From Nitrospirota bacterium (lineage in GTDB: Bacteria > Nitrospirota > Nitrospiria > JACQBW01): a stretch of DNA of 59,331 bases. A model generated the notes under the pieces. The model was not told where the DNA came from, searched no databases, and was given only the letters and a program-made list of their open reading frames with translations. This document shows, one piece after another, positions 34,224 through 43,264 of this stretch (positions within the stretch are counted from its first letter, which is position 1; each line of letters begins with the position of its first letter). The position numbers and the translations under genes were made by a program. The stretch spans positions 1-59,331 of the forward strand of contig JACOTA010000040.1 of the NCBI GenBank assembly GCA_016178585.1. The letters run 5' to 3'.

Positions 34224-34781
34224 ATGCCGTATCGATTGATTAAACTATTCTCGTTTTTGATTTTAATGACCTTTTCACCGCTTTCGGGTTGCACAAAGGC
34301 CCCGGGTTCAAATGCCAAAACGGAGGAAGCTTCCCCGAAAATGGCCAAAGTAGGGTTTACCGCCCCCGATTTTCGGCTTAAGAACATAAAAGGAGAATTC
34401 ATTTCTCTCGAATCTTTTCGAAGTAAAGTCGTTTTGGTGAACTTTTGGGCAACGTGGTGTGCTCCCTGCCGGGCCGAAATGCCGTCCATGGAAGAGCTGT
34501 ACCGCCATTTTAACCGGAAGGACTTCGAAATCCTGGCCGTTTCCAGCGATGAAGACGGGCTCAGGAGCGTCAAGCCTTTTCAGGAGGAATATCAGTTTAC
34601 TTTTCCCATCCTTATCGATGAAACGCTTCAAATCAACGACCTCTACGGGGTAAGTTCAATTCCAACCAGTATTATTGTCGATCGGAATGGAATCATTACA
34701 AACCGTTTCTTCGGGGCAGTGGATTGGAATGACCCGAGACAAAGAGACCTTGTTGACCAAATGATTAAGTCTCCGTCATAG
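34224..34781 (+). CDS. TlpA/ResA-type thiol-disulfide oxidoreductase, lipoprotein
   Basis: A 185-residue protein with a lipoprotein signal (SPLSGC, C23) and a thioredoxin-like domain: APDFRLKNIKGE, WATWCAPCRAEMP (C79, C82), SSIPTSIIVDRNG. It is the second periplasmic reductase of the cluster beside CcmG. It directly precedes ccdA, its likely electron source. No clear ribosome site is present because R1 abuts the ATG; the initiation site is thus a little uncertain. Confidence 0.92.
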   Translation: MPYRLIKLFSFLILMTFSPLSGCTKAPGSNAKTEEASPKMAKVGFTAPDFRLKNIKGEFISLESFRSKVVLVNFWATWCAPCRAEMPSMEELYRHFNRKDFEILAVSSDEDGLRSVKPFQEEYQFTFPILIDETLQINDLYGVSSIPTSIIVDRNGIITNRFFGAVDWNDPRQRDLVDQMIKSPS

Positions 34782-34803
34782 TTCGTTAAAAGGAAGAGCT
34801 TTT

Positions 34804-35541
34804 ATGCATTCAATTTCGTTTTTTATGGCGTTTACAGCCGGTCTTTTCTCATTTATTTCACCGTGTGTGTTGCCGGTTGTCCCGTCTTATCTCTGTTATA
34901 TTACAGGACTGTCTTTTGAAGACCTGACGGCGGGAAGCAGATCCTCCCAATCGATTAAGTGGCTCACCATTAAAAACTCCCTCATGTTCATCGCTGGATT
35001 TTCAATCATTTTTATCTTATTTGGCGCCACAGCGACCTCCCTGGGTCAGCTTCTCCATACCTATCAGGCCATGGTTCGAAAAATCGGCGGAGCCATTGTC
35101 ATTTTACTCGGGCTATACATTATGGGCATTTTAAAGTTTGGTTTTTTAATGACCGACAAAAGAACCCATATCCAGAACAAACCGGCTGGCCTGATCGGAT
35201 CTTTTCTCGTGGGGATCGCTTTTGCCTCAGGGTGGACTCCTTGCGTAGGTCCCATCCTGGGATCCATCCTTCTATACGCCAGTACGGAAGATTCCGTCCT
35301 GAACGGGGTTACTCTTCTTTCTGCTTACTCCCTGGGGATTGGGCTCCCCTTATTTATCCTTTCTTTAGGATTCAACTCTTTTCTTTCCACTTACAAAAAA
35401 ATAATTCCCTACATGAAATATATTAATGTCGCCAGCGGTCTCTTTATTATCTTTATAGGAATCCTCATCTTCACCAATTCACTCACGATACTGACTTCTA
35501 TGCTGACGAAATATCATATTGGCTGGACTCCCGGCACATAA
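34804..35541 (+). CDS. ccdA: Cytochrome c biogenesis protein CcdA (DsbD-like transmembrane)
   Basis: A 245-residue inner-membrane protein with six helices and the two redox-active cysteines in FSFISPCVLPVVPSY and ASGWTPCVGPILG. It carries electrons from thioredoxin across the membrane to CcmG and the TlpA-like protein. AAAGGAAGAG precedes the ATG by a short gap. Confidence 0.95.
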   Translation: MHSISFFMAFTAGLFSFISPCVLPVVPSYLCYITGLSFEDLTAGSRSSQSIKWLTIKNSLMFIAGFSIIFILFGATATSLGQLLHTYQAMVRKIGGAIVILLGLYIMGILKFGFLMTDKRTHIQNKPAGLIGSFLVGIAFASGWTPCVGPILGSILLYASTEDSVLNGVTLLSAYSLGIGLPLFILSLGFNSFLSTYKKIIPYMKYINVASGLFIIFIGILIFTNSLTILTSMLTKYHIGWTPGT

Positions 35542-35574
35542 TAGAATTGTTGAATTGGGAAAATAACGCAGAGC

Positions 35575-36759
35575 ATGATATACGATGTCATTATCATCGG
35601 CATGGGCCCCGCCGGTTCCACCGCCGCATATGAGGCGGCTTCGCGCGGCCTTTCCGTGCTGGCCCTGGATCAATCCGCTTTCCCCCGGTATAAAGCCTGC
35701 GGAGGGGGGCTGACCACAAAAATTCATCAACTTGTAGACCTTGAAAACCTTTCCTGTATTGAAAATCGGATCTCTTCGTTCCGGTTAAGTTATCGATCAC
35801 ATCAAAAAACCTTCCATCAGGATAAGCCCTTTGCTTATCTCGTCATGAGGGACCAGTTTGACCAGATGCTGGTTGAGCGGGCGGTCAAAGCCGGCGTCGA
35901 CTTTAAAGGAGAAACCAGGGTTCAAAAAATCGATGAACAGAATGATTTAATGGAAGTTCATACCGACTGTCTGACTTTTAAAGCAAGAGTGGCTGTCGGA
36001 GCAGACGGCGCTCTGGGATTCACCACCCGATGGCTGAATCCCTGTTTAAAGTCAAAAAACGCACCGGCCCTGGAAGGAGAGTTTAAACGAAATCACGACC
36101 CGGTGGATTCTTCGAGTATTGAAATTGAGGTGGGCGCCGTTGAGTCGGGATATGGCTGGATATTTCCGAAAAGGGAATGCCTTTCCATCGGGGCCGCAAG
36201 TTTTTCCGGAAACCAGAAGATTAAAAAATCCTATCAATCCTATATGACTGAAGTGTTTTCAAAAACAAACCCTTCACTTTTGCTTCCCGATCCTCCTCCA
36301 AAGCCGGCCGTCTGTTTAAAAGAAACCGGACACCCTATTCCGATCTTCACAAGCCCAGGGTTAAAACTGGTCTCCAAAAGATTGATGTTGGCCGGCGATG
36401 CCGGACATCTCGTTGACCCGTTTTTCGGAGAAGGAATTTATTATGCCATGCGAAGCGGGCAAATTGCGGGCAGGGCTTCCGAAACTTTCATCAAAAAAGG
36501 CGCCTCCCTTAAAGGATATGCCAAAAAAATTGAAAAAGAATTTTACCCTGAATTCAGGGGAGCAAAAAGGATGGCCTGGCTGATTTACCGTTTTCCCGGG
36601 CTATGGTTCGACCTGACCCTGAAACATCCAGGGGTGATTCAACTTTACACCGAAGTCCTGGCCGGAAAACGGGAATATCGAAACTTTTTGTCAACGGTGC
36701 TAAAAACCGCATTTAAAAAAATTCTGCTCCCGAATTCATTCATTAAACGTTTAGTTTGA
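35575..36759 (+). CDS. Geranylgeranyl-reductase-family FAD-dependent oxidoreductase
   Basis: A 394-residue flavoprotein. The FAD motif is VIIIGMGPAGSTAAYEAASRG and the second FAD motif is LAGDAGHLVDPFFGEGIYYA. PRYKACGGGLTTK is characteristic of the geranylgeranyl reductase family, which saturates isoprenoid chains. In a bacterium it could reduce quinone side chains or other prenyl groups. It overlaps the convergent panC by 17 bp. Confidence 0.85.
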   Translation: MIYDVIIIGMGPAGSTAAYEAASRGLSVLALDQSAFPRYKACGGGLTTKIHQLVDLENLSCIENRISSFRLSYRSHQKTFHQDKPFAYLVMRDQFDQMLVERAVKAGVDFKGETRVQKIDEQNDLMEVHTDCLTFKARVAVGADGALGFTTRWLNPCLKSKNAPALEGEFKRNHDPVDSSSIEIEVGAVESGYGWIFPKRECLSIGAASFSGNQKIKKSYQSYMTEVFSKTNPSLLLPDPPPKPAVCLKETGHPIPIFTSPGLKLVSKRLMLAGDAGHLVDPFFGEGIYYAMRSGQIAGRASETFIKKGASLKGYAKKIEKEFYPEFRGAKRMAWLIYRFPGLWFDLTLKHPGVIQLYTEVLAGKREYRNFLSTVLKTAFKKILLPNSFIKRLV

Positions 36760-37588
36760 CGTTGTCGATCAGGCGGGTTTTTCCGATCCAGACCGCGAGC
36801 AGAATGACCGCTTCCCGGGCGACCACCTCGATCTCATCGAGATTTTCCGGATGGACAATCCGGACATAATCAATTTTTGACAACGGTTCGTTTTTGATTT
36901 CATTCTCAATAACCGCTCTTAAAACAGAAACCCGCTGTTCTCCCTTGCGGAAAGTTTCCTCTCCCTTTTTCATGGCCCTATATAAGACCCTGGCCGCTTT
37001 CCGTTCCCCGGGCTTTAAATAACAGTTTCGGGAACTCATCGCAAGACCATCCGGTTCTCTGACCGTCGGCATCACCTCTAATTTAACGGGAATAAAAAAA
37101 TCATGAATCATTTTCCTGACAATAACGGTTTGCTGAAAATCCTTTGCTCCCATAAAGAGCCAATCCGGCTGAACAATATTCAAGAGTTTCAAAACAATGG
37201 TCGCGACACCCTGAAAATGCCCGGGCCGGCTCGCGCCGCATAATCGTTCCGACAATTTCTCAATCTTCACCATCGCCAGGGGATTTTTTCCGATTATTTC
37301 ATCCGCTTCCGGAAGAAAAAGGTGATGGGCTCCTGCGTCACGGCATTTTTGAGCATCTCCCATGGGGTCTCGAGGGTACTTTTCAAGATCTTCGTCGGGA
37401 CCAAATTGCAATGGATTGACAAAAACAGAAACCACGACCTGAGGACATCTTCGAACCGCCTCTTTGATGAGCGAAGTATGCCCTTCATGAAGGAACCCCA
37501 GGGTTGGAACAAACCCGATAGGTTGATTGTTTTTACGCAAAGAAGCGGAAATGGCCTGCATTTCTTCGAGGCTGACGATCTCTTTCAT
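36743..37588 (-). CDS. panC: Pantothenate synthetase
   Basis: A 281-residue ligase joining pantoate and beta-alanine. The HIGH-type motif is PTLGFLHEGHTSLI (H34, H37). FVNPLQFGPDEDLEKYPRD, FMGAKDFQQTVIVRKM and MSSRNCYL are diagnostic. It is the last gene of the long argD-led block; R1 copy D lies upstream. Confidence 0.95.
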   Translation of the reverse strand: MKEIVSLEEMQAISASLRKNNQPIGFVPTLGFLHEGHTSLIKEAVRRCPQVVVSVFVNPLQFGPDEDLEKYPRDPMGDAQKCRDAGAHHLFLPEADEIIGKNPLAMVKIEKLSERLCGASRPGHFQGVATIVLKLLNIVQPDWLFMGAKDFQQTVIVRKMIHDFFIPVKLEVMPTVREPDGLAMSSRNCYLKPGERKAARVLYRAMKKGEETFRKGEQRVSVLRAVIENEIKNEPLSKIDYVRIVHPENLDEIEVVAREAVILLAVWIGKTRLIDNVKLNV

Positions 37589-37604
37589 CGGAAAGGTACT
37601 CTTC

Positions 37605-37684
37605 TATATTCAGGGGCCTTCGAGAAATTCACTCTCAATGCCCCCAAACCCCAAGTTCCGCGCTGGCAGAGCAGTCGCTTCACT
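37605..37684 (-). repeat. R1 two-hairpin repeat, copy D
   Basis: Minus-strand reading gives a decayed first hairpin (CTCTGCCAGCG), GGAACTTGGGGTTTGGGGGC, the GAGAGTGAATTTCTCG hairpin and GGCCCCTGAATATAG. It touches the dgk stop codon and ends 16 bp before the panC ATG, in the direction of transcription. Confidence 0.75.
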
Positions 37685-38337
37685 TATTTAATTTTCATCG
37701 GATTGTAATATTGTATTCCGGTTTTCATTAGACGGATTTGCTTAAGAAGGTCTTCGAGCTCTTCACGGGATTTAACAAAATCAATATCATTCGTCTGAAT
37801 CACCAGAAGAGGAGATTCACTATAATTGAAAAAGAACTGATTGTAATTTTCAATGAGAACCTGAAGATATTCTTCTTCAATTTCTTTCTCAAAATCACGG
37901 CCTCGTTTTTTAATGCGCTGAAAAAGCGTTTTAGGTTCCGCTTGAAGATAGATCACCAGATCCGGTTTTGGAATTTGAGCGGTTAATAACTGCTGAATCT
38001 GCTGGTAAAGATTAAACTCTTCATCATTTAAATTAATAGAAGCAAAGATTTTGTCTTTCGCGTATAAATAATCCAAAATGGTGCTTTTTGAAAAGAGATC
38101 GAGTTGAAAGAGCTCTTGCTGCTGGCGGTATCGCGAAAAAAGAAAGAAAAGCTGGGTCTGAAAAGCATATTGTTCAGGCTGGTGATAAAATTTAGCTAAA
38201 AAAGGATTTTCCTCCGCTTTTTCCAAAAGAACCCGCCCCTTTAACTCCTTCGCTAAAATTTGAGCAAAAATGGTCTTTCCAACGCCAATCGGCCCTTCAA
38301 TCGCAATATAACGGTGGTCCTTTCCCTGTTCTTTCAT
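37684..38337 (-). CDS. Deoxynucleoside kinase (dGK/dCK family)
   Basis: A 217-residue kinase of the deoxyribonucleoside salvage family. The P-loop is IEGPIGVGKTIFAQILAKEL. FLFSRYRQQQELFQ, a DYLYAKDKIFA segment, and the lid RIKKRGRDFEKEI follow. Substrate (dG, dA or dC) cannot be read from sequence. It overlaps the end of folK by 4 bp. Confidence 0.88.
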   Translation of the reverse strand: MKEQGKDHRYIAIEGPIGVGKTIFAQILAKELKGRVLLEKAEENPFLAKFYHQPEQYAFQTQLFFLFSRYRQQQELFQLDLFSKSTILDYLYAKDKIFASINLNDEEFNLYQQIQQLLTAQIPKPDLVIYLQAEPKTLFQRIKKRGRDFEKEIEEEYLQVLIENYNQFFFNYSESPLLVIQTNDIDFVKSREELEDLLKQIRLMKTGIQYYNPMKIK

Positions 38338-38846
38338 TTCACGGCCCGTGTTGGATCAAACCGGCCAGGCAATCTTTTAACCTGTCCCGTTGAAGGATTC
38401 TCTTTTAAAAGTTCCTGAACGCTCTTTTTAAAAACCGGATGGTTCCATTGAGGGGCAATTTCAGCCAATGGAATGAGGACAAAATTTCTTAAATGGAGGC
38501 GGGGATGAGGAACTTTTAAACCAGGATCCTGAATGATTTGATCGCCGTAAAAGAGAAGGTCGAGGTCTAATGTCCGCGGAGTTTCAAACCCTTCCCGAAC
38601 TCTCCCATAATTTTTCTCAATCCGCATCAGTTCTTTAAGCAGATCTTCTGCGGAGATTTCGGATTGGACCTGAATGACCGCGTTGATAAAGAAAGGCTGG
38701 GGTGTTTCGGAGACAGGGTCGGTTTCATATAACGAAGACCGGACAACCGCTTTTGTTGATTTTAAGCTTCCGATTTCGTCAATGGCGTTTTGAATCGTCA
38801 TTTCCCGGTCTCCGAGATTGGATCCCAATCCCACAAATACAATCAT
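38334..38846 (-). CDS. folK: 6-hydroxymethyl-7,8-dihydropterin pyrophosphokinase
   Basis: About 170 residues from the ATG at 38846; the ten residues before it in the longer frame do not fit the family. FVGLGSNLGDREMTI starts it, with ETDPVSETPQPFFINAV, and RTLDLDLLFYGD plus PHPRLHLRNFVLIPL closing the folate enzyme signature. Its ATG lies 1 bp after the dapB stop. Confidence 0.95.
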   Translation of the reverse strand: MIVFVGLGSNLGDREMTIQNAIDEIGSLKSTKAVVRSSLYETDPVSETPQPFFINAVIQVQSEISAEDLLKELMRIEKNYGRVREGFETPRTLDLDLLFYGDQIIQDPGLKVPHPRLHLRNFVLIPLAEIAPQWNHPVFKKSVQELLKENPSTGQVKRLPGRFDPTRAVK

Positions 38847-38847
38847 T

Positions 38848-39663
38848 TCAGAGGCCCAGAACGGCTTCCATGTCATACAACCCCGGATCCCGGTCTGCCA
38901 CCCACGCCGCCGCCATCAACGCTCCCTTTGCAAAATTGTCCCGGGAGGTCGCCTTATGGGTAATTTCCAAACGTTCCCCGATTCCCGCAAAATAAACCGT
39001 ATGTTCCCCGACGATATCTCCCGCTCTTACCGATTGTATTCCGATCTCCTTCTTTCTTCGCTCGCCGATAATCCCCTCCCGGTGATAAACCGCAACATTC
39101 TCTATTTTTTCATCAATGGCTTTTGCCAAAATTTCCGCCATCCTGATTGCAGTTCCGCTGGGGGCATCTTTTTTCAGATGATGATGCAATTCCACAATTT
39201 CCATATCGTAATCCCAGCCTAACTTTAAGGCCACGTCATGCAAGACCTTAAACATCATATTGATGCCAATGCTCATATTTGGAGAGTAAACGACGGGAAT
39301 ATTTTCAGAGGCCTGATTCAGCATTTTTAATTGTGCTTTTGTCAGGCCGGTCGTTCCGATGACCAGGGGAATTTTATTTTTCTCAGCCCACGGTAAAGAC
39401 GCCAGGGTTGACTCTGGAACCGTAAAGTCGATGCAAATTGTTTTTGTTTCGAGTTCCGACGGGAGCGTTGCTGAAACTTGAATTCCACTTTTTTCCAGGC
39501 CAACCGTTTCTCCTGCGTCTTTACCCACAAAGGGATGACCCGGAACTTCCACTGCGCCGGCCAGCCGAAAGTGTTTATCTTTTATCACAAGGGAGATCAA
39601 TTGGCTCCCCATTCTACCGCCAGCCCCTTTGATCAAAACATTTACAGGTGTCCCTTTTGTCAT
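38848..39663 (-). CDS. dapB: 4-hydroxy-tetrahydrodipicolinate reductase
   Basis: A 271-residue lysine/diaminopimelate enzyme. The nucleotide motif is IKGAGGRMGSQLI, and the substrate motif is ELHHHLKKDAPSGTA. VIGTTGLTKAQL and YSPNMSIGINMMF are also family features. It follows dapA by 19 bp. Confidence 0.96.
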   Translation of the reverse strand: MTKGTPVNVLIKGAGGRMGSQLISLVIKDKHFRLAGAVEVPGHPFVGKDAGETVGLEKSGIQVSATLPSELETKTICIDFTVPESTLASLPWAEKNKIPLVIGTTGLTKAQLKMLNQASENIPVVYSPNMSIGINMMFKVLHDVALKLGWDYDMEIVELHHHLKKDAPSGTAIRMAEILAKAIDEKIENVAVYHREGIIGERRKKEIGIQSVRAGDIVGEHTVYFAGIGERLEITHKATSRDNFAKGALMAAAWVADRDPGLYDMEAVLGL

Positions 39664-39682
39664 TCTCTGCGGCCTTTTCTGA

Positions 39683-40567
39683 TTAGATGAGTTTAAACTC
39701 TTTTAAAACCCTCTTTAACTTCTCCTGGTTTAAATCCGACAACGGCGTGAGAGGCAGGCGAAGATCGTTGGAACACTTTCCCATAAAATGAAGAGCCGCT
39801 TTGACGGGAATCGGATTTGTTTCAATAAACATCGCATCGTGAAGGGGAAGGTATTGATAATGAACCTCCCGGGCCTTCTCAATCTTCCCGTCATTGAACA
39901 AATGAATCATGCTCTGTAAAGCGTTTGGAAGGATATTTGCCGTAACCGAGATGACCCCCTTTCCTCCAATGGCCAGAATCGGGAGGGTTAACCCATCATC
40001 CCCTGACAGCAGCGCCAGGCGGTCTCCGCAAAGCCGGATAATTTCCATCATCTGAACCAGTGAGCCTGAAGCTTCCTTAATCGCGACAATCCTTTCAAAT
40101 CCGGCCAGTCTTGCCACTGTTTCAGGAGCCATATTGACTCCGGTCCTCCCCGGAATATTATATAGAATTAAAGGAAGGCCTGTTTGATCGTGAATTTCTT
40201 TGTAATGCCGGTATAACCCTTCCTGGGTCGGTTTATTATAATAAGGCGTCATTAGCAGAGCGCCGTCTGCCCCGGCGTTTTCCGCAAACCGGGTGAGCAT
40301 GATTGCTTCATCCGTGCTGTTTGAACCGGTACCGGCGATGACCTGAACCCTTCCCTTTACCGCTTTAATGGCAAAATCAATGACTTCCCTATGCTCCTCA
40401 TGATTTAACGTGGCCGATTCTCCCGTAGACCCGCATGGAACGATTCCATCAACACCGGCAGAAACCTGAAATTCAATTAATTCGGCCATCGTTTTTGGGT
40501 CGAATTTTCCGTTTTTAAACGGCGTAATAATGGCCGTGATCACCCCTTTAAATTGGACTTTTTTCAT
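39683..40567 (-). CDS. dapA: 4-hydroxy-tetrahydrodipicolinate synthase
   Basis: A 294-residue TIM barrel joining pyruvate and aspartate semialdehyde. The Schiff-base lysine is in IVAIKEASGSL. GVDGIVPCGSTGESATL and MTPYYNKPTQEGLYRHY are typical, with Y in YNIPGRTGVNM. It lies 40 bp after dapF. Confidence 0.97.
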   Translation of the reverse strand: MKKVQFKGVITAIITPFKNGKFDPKTMAELIEFQVSAGVDGIVPCGSTGESATLNHEEHREVIDFAIKAVKGRVQVIAGTGSNSTDEAIMLTRFAENAGADGALLMTPYYNKPTQEGLYRHYKEIHDQTGLPLILYNIPGRTGVNMAPETVARLAGFERIVAIKEASGSLVQMMEIIRLCGDRLALLSGDDGLTLPILAIGGKGVISVTANILPNALQSMIHLFNDGKIEKAREVHYQYLPLHDAMFIETNPIPVKAALHFMGKCSNDLRLPLTPLSDLNQEKLKRVLKEFKLI

Positions 40568-40607
40568 CGTTATAACCTCATTATTTTTTTCTTTATTTTA
40601 ACTGGAT

Positions 40608-41438
40608 CTAATATTGCCAGGCGTCTTCGAAAAGAAAACCTTCAAAGACCGTCCTTGCATCCCCCTCGAGAAAAATTTTAGAAAACTCTCCCTGGGCCGC
40701 TTTAAAATAGATTTTTAAAGGAATGTTCCCTTTAGGATAAACAGTCACCGGAGAAGACATTTTATACACACGATGGCCCAATAATGCGGCCGCCGCAGCA
40801 CCGGTTCCGCAGGCAAGGGTTTCAGCCTCAACTCCCCGTTCGTACGTGCGGATTCTCAGTTCATTTTCGTTTAAAATATCAACAAAATTGGCATTGGTTC
40901 CTTCAGGTAGAAAAATCGGATGGTTTCTTATCCTGGGACCGACGTCAGGAACATCGATTTGATCAATATCCTTCGCAAAGTGAATCCAGTGGGGAACACC
41001 CATGACCATGAAATGCCCTTCCCATCGTCGTTGTTTCAAAAACAAACCTTTATTCAATTCAATCTTTTGAGGATTCATCATGCTGACTTTAACGGTCTTT
41101 TTTTTAACCGTTGCTGAAACAAGCCCTCTTAGAGTTTCAAAGGTTAACTCAGGTTTCGCGATTTTCTTAAGGACCGCATAATAGGCCGCGCATCTTGCTC
41201 CGTTTCCGCAAAATGAAGCCTCTTCTCCGTCGGCATTTAAATAATGCCATTTAAAATCTGCTTTTGTCGAGTTTTCAATTAAAATCAGACCATCCGCGCC
41301 GACAGAAAGCCCTTTTTTACAGATCTTTTGAGTTAATTTCTGAATCGGAAGCCCTTTTAAAACATGATTGCGGTTATCGATCACGATAAAATCATTACCG
41401 CTCCCGCTCATTTTATGAAAATTAATTAAATTTCTCAT
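40608..41438 (-). CDS. dapF: Diaminopimelate epimerase
   Basis: A 276-residue cofactor-independent epimerase. The two catalytic cysteines are in FCGNGARCAAYY and LACGTGAAAAALLGH. FHKMSGSGNDFIVIDN opens it. It interconverts LL- and meso-diaminopimelate for peptidoglycan and lysine. Confidence 0.96.
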   Translation of the reverse strand: MRNLINFHKMSGSGNDFIVIDNRNHVLKGLPIQKLTQKICKKGLSVGADGLILIENSTKADFKWHYLNADGEEASFCGNGARCAAYYAVLKKIAKPELTFETLRGLVSATVKKKTVKVSMMNPQKIELNKGLFLKQRRWEGHFMVMGVPHWIHFAKDIDQIDVPDVGPRIRNHPIFLPEGTNANFVDILNENELRIRTYERGVEAETLACGTGAAAAALLGHRVYKMSSPVTVYPKGNIPLKIYFKAAQGEFSKIFLEGDARTVFEGFLFEDAWQY

Positions 41439-41472
41439 GGTTTAATTGGGTCTGTCTATCGGGTTTTCAGAT

Positions 41473-41841
41473 TTAATTCTTAAGAAGACTCTCCAGGGCC
41501 TGCACCTCTTCTCTTGTCATTTTCTTGTCTTCCATGATTTCACGCAGTTTGCTGCCGACCAGGGCGACTTTTTCTTTGGATTCAAAACTAGACTTTGCCG
41601 AATTGAAAAATTGATGAAGATTTAAAATGACCTCTTTTTTTTCTTCCGGATTGATTTCATCGGAGAGCTCTTTTTCAAAAATCCCCTGGTCCATAACAAA
41701 CCTTTCAATCATATACACAGTTACTTTATCACCCTCAAAAGCTAAAAACAATAACGAAAACACACAGATACCGGAAACAATGATTAGAATTAAAAAAAAG
41801 AGTTTCCCTTTTTTTTGTTTTGGCTTTAGAGGTTGATCCAT
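41473..41841 (-). CDS. Single-pass membrane protein of unknown function
   Basis: A 122-residue protein. A basic cytosolic start (DQPLKPKQKKGK) precedes one membrane helix (LFFLILIIVSGICVFSLLFL), then a charged, helix-rich domain (EKKEVILNLHQFFNSAKSSF, LVGSKLREIMEDKKMTREEV). It sits between lysA and dapF. I do not recognise the family; its location suggests it is co-transcribed. Confidence 0.6.
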   Translation of the reverse strand: MDQPLKPKQKKGKLFFLILIIVSGICVFSLLFLAFEGDKVTVYMIERFVMDQGIFEKELSDEINPEEKKEVILNLHQFFNSAKSSFESKEKVALVGSKLREIMEDKKMTREEVQALESLLKN

Positions 41842-41891
41842 AAAGGTTATTTCTCATGTTAAAGGAGAAAACTCATGGGAAAAACAAGGAA

Positions 41892-42000
41892 AAGTGAAGC
41901 AACTGGCTTCGCCAGTGCGAAACCTAGCGAGCAAAGCGAGTGAGAGGGGGAAGCTTCATCCGGCTTTGCCGGTGAAGGGGGCGACGCGAGCCCCTATATT
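41892..42000 (+). repeat. R1/R2 composite repeat, site F
   Basis: It begins with the R1 left arm (GTGAAGCAACTGGC-TTC-GCCAGT) and continues with R2: CGAGCAAAGCGAG, then CCGGCTTTGCCGG, and GGGGGCGACGCGAGCCCC followed by TATATT. Its reading direction is opposite to the flanking minus-strand genes. It covers the end of lysA by two bases. Confidence 0.75.
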
Positions 42001-43255
42001 AGAGGAGACCGGGCGGAATTTTTTCGCGCCGGATTAAATCCTCATAATCTTCCCGCTCCCGGATGATCATATATTTGTCTCCCCGGACCAGCACCTCAGG
42101 AATATTAGGCCTTGAATTATAATGGGACGCCATTGAAAAGCCGTAGGCCCCTGCACCCATCACGGCCAGTAAATCACCGGCGACAAGTTCAATAATTTCA
42201 CGGTCTTTCGCGAAAAAATCACCCGATTCGCAAACGGGACCCACAACATCCACTTTTCTTAAAGGCCTGTCTGTTTGAACAACCGGTTTAATCTCATGAT
42301 AAGCCTGATATAAAGCCGGCCGGATTAAATCAGACATCCCCGCATCAACGACTAAAAAATTTTTTTCGGAGGACGCTTTCGTAAACAGCACCTGAGAAAC
42401 GAGCGCCCCGGCATTCCCAACCAACGATCTTCCCGGCTCCAAAATGACCGTACAGCCAATTTCCCGGAGCAAAGGAGAAAGGGCTTCCGCCATCTGACCG
42501 GGAAGGGGAGGCGACTCGTGATCATAAGTAATTCCCAGACCACCTCCGATATCGAGAATGGAGATTTCAATTCCGTTGGCCCTGAGTTTGCGAATAAACT
42601 CCGCGATTTTGGTCAGAGCGTCCACAAAAGGCTTTAAATCGGTCAATTGAGAACCGATATGTTGATGAATTCCAACCACCTTAATGTGAGATAACGCGCG
42701 GGCCTCCAGATATCCATTCATCGCAAGGTCAATATCAATTCCAAACTTGCTTTGTTTCATTCCTGTAGAAATATAAGGATGGGTGAGGGGATCGATATTA
42801 GGATTAACTCTCAAAGCCACCGGCGCAATTTGACCTTCAGATTTTGCTACCTCATTGATCAGGGCAAGTTCCTGCGAAGACTCGACGTTAAACATTAAAA
42901 TATTTGCCCGAAGGGCGGAGGCAATTTCTCCCCGCATTTTCCCGACACCGGCAAACACAATTTTTTCAGGGGGGATCCCGGCGCGAAGCGCTCTGAAAAG
43001 TTCCCCTCCCGAAACAATATCCGCCCCGCCGCCCAGATTGCCGAAGATTTTCAAAATGGACAGGTTGGAGTTGGCTTTTGCTGCATAGCAAATTAAATGA
43101 GGGAGTTCCTTAAAGGCGGTCTCAAAGGCCTTAAAATGGCGAACGAGGGTCTCATGACTGTACAAATAAAATGGCGTCCCGACGTCTGAAGCGATTTTGG
43201 AAATGGAAACGCCCTCGCAATACATTTCATTTTTTATATAATGAAAGTCATTCAT
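41999..43255 (-). CDS. lysA: Diaminopimelate decarboxylase
   Basis: A 418-residue pyridoxal-phosphate enzyme making lysine. The cofactor lysine is K60 in CYAAKANSN, with GVHQHIGSQL-like IHQHIGSQLTDL and GGGLGITYD binding phosphate. GPVCESGDFFAKDR and YGFSMASHYNSRP complete the site. Its stop codon touches repeat site F. It follows the LptM-like gene by about 10 bp. Confidence 0.96.
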   Translation of the reverse strand: MNDFHYIKNEMYCEGVSISKIASDVGTPFYLYSHETLVRHFKAFETAFKELPHLICYAAKANSNLSILKIFGNLGGGADIVSGGELFRALRAGIPPEKIVFAGVGKMRGEIASALRANILMFNVESSQELALINEVAKSEGQIAPVALRVNPNIDPLTHPYISTGMKQSKFGIDIDLAMNGYLEARALSHIKVVGIHQHIGSQLTDLKPFVDALTKIAEFIRKLRANGIEISILDIGGGLGITYDHESPPLPGQMAEALSPLLREIGCTVILEPGRSLVGNAGALVSQVLFTKASSEKNFLVVDAGMSDLIRPALYQAYHEIKPVVQTDRPLRKVDVVGPVCESGDFFAKDREIIELVAGDLLAVMGAGAYGFSMASHYNSRPNIPEVLVRGDKYMIIREREDYEDLIRREKIPPGLL

Positions 43256-43264
43256 ATCACGAAT

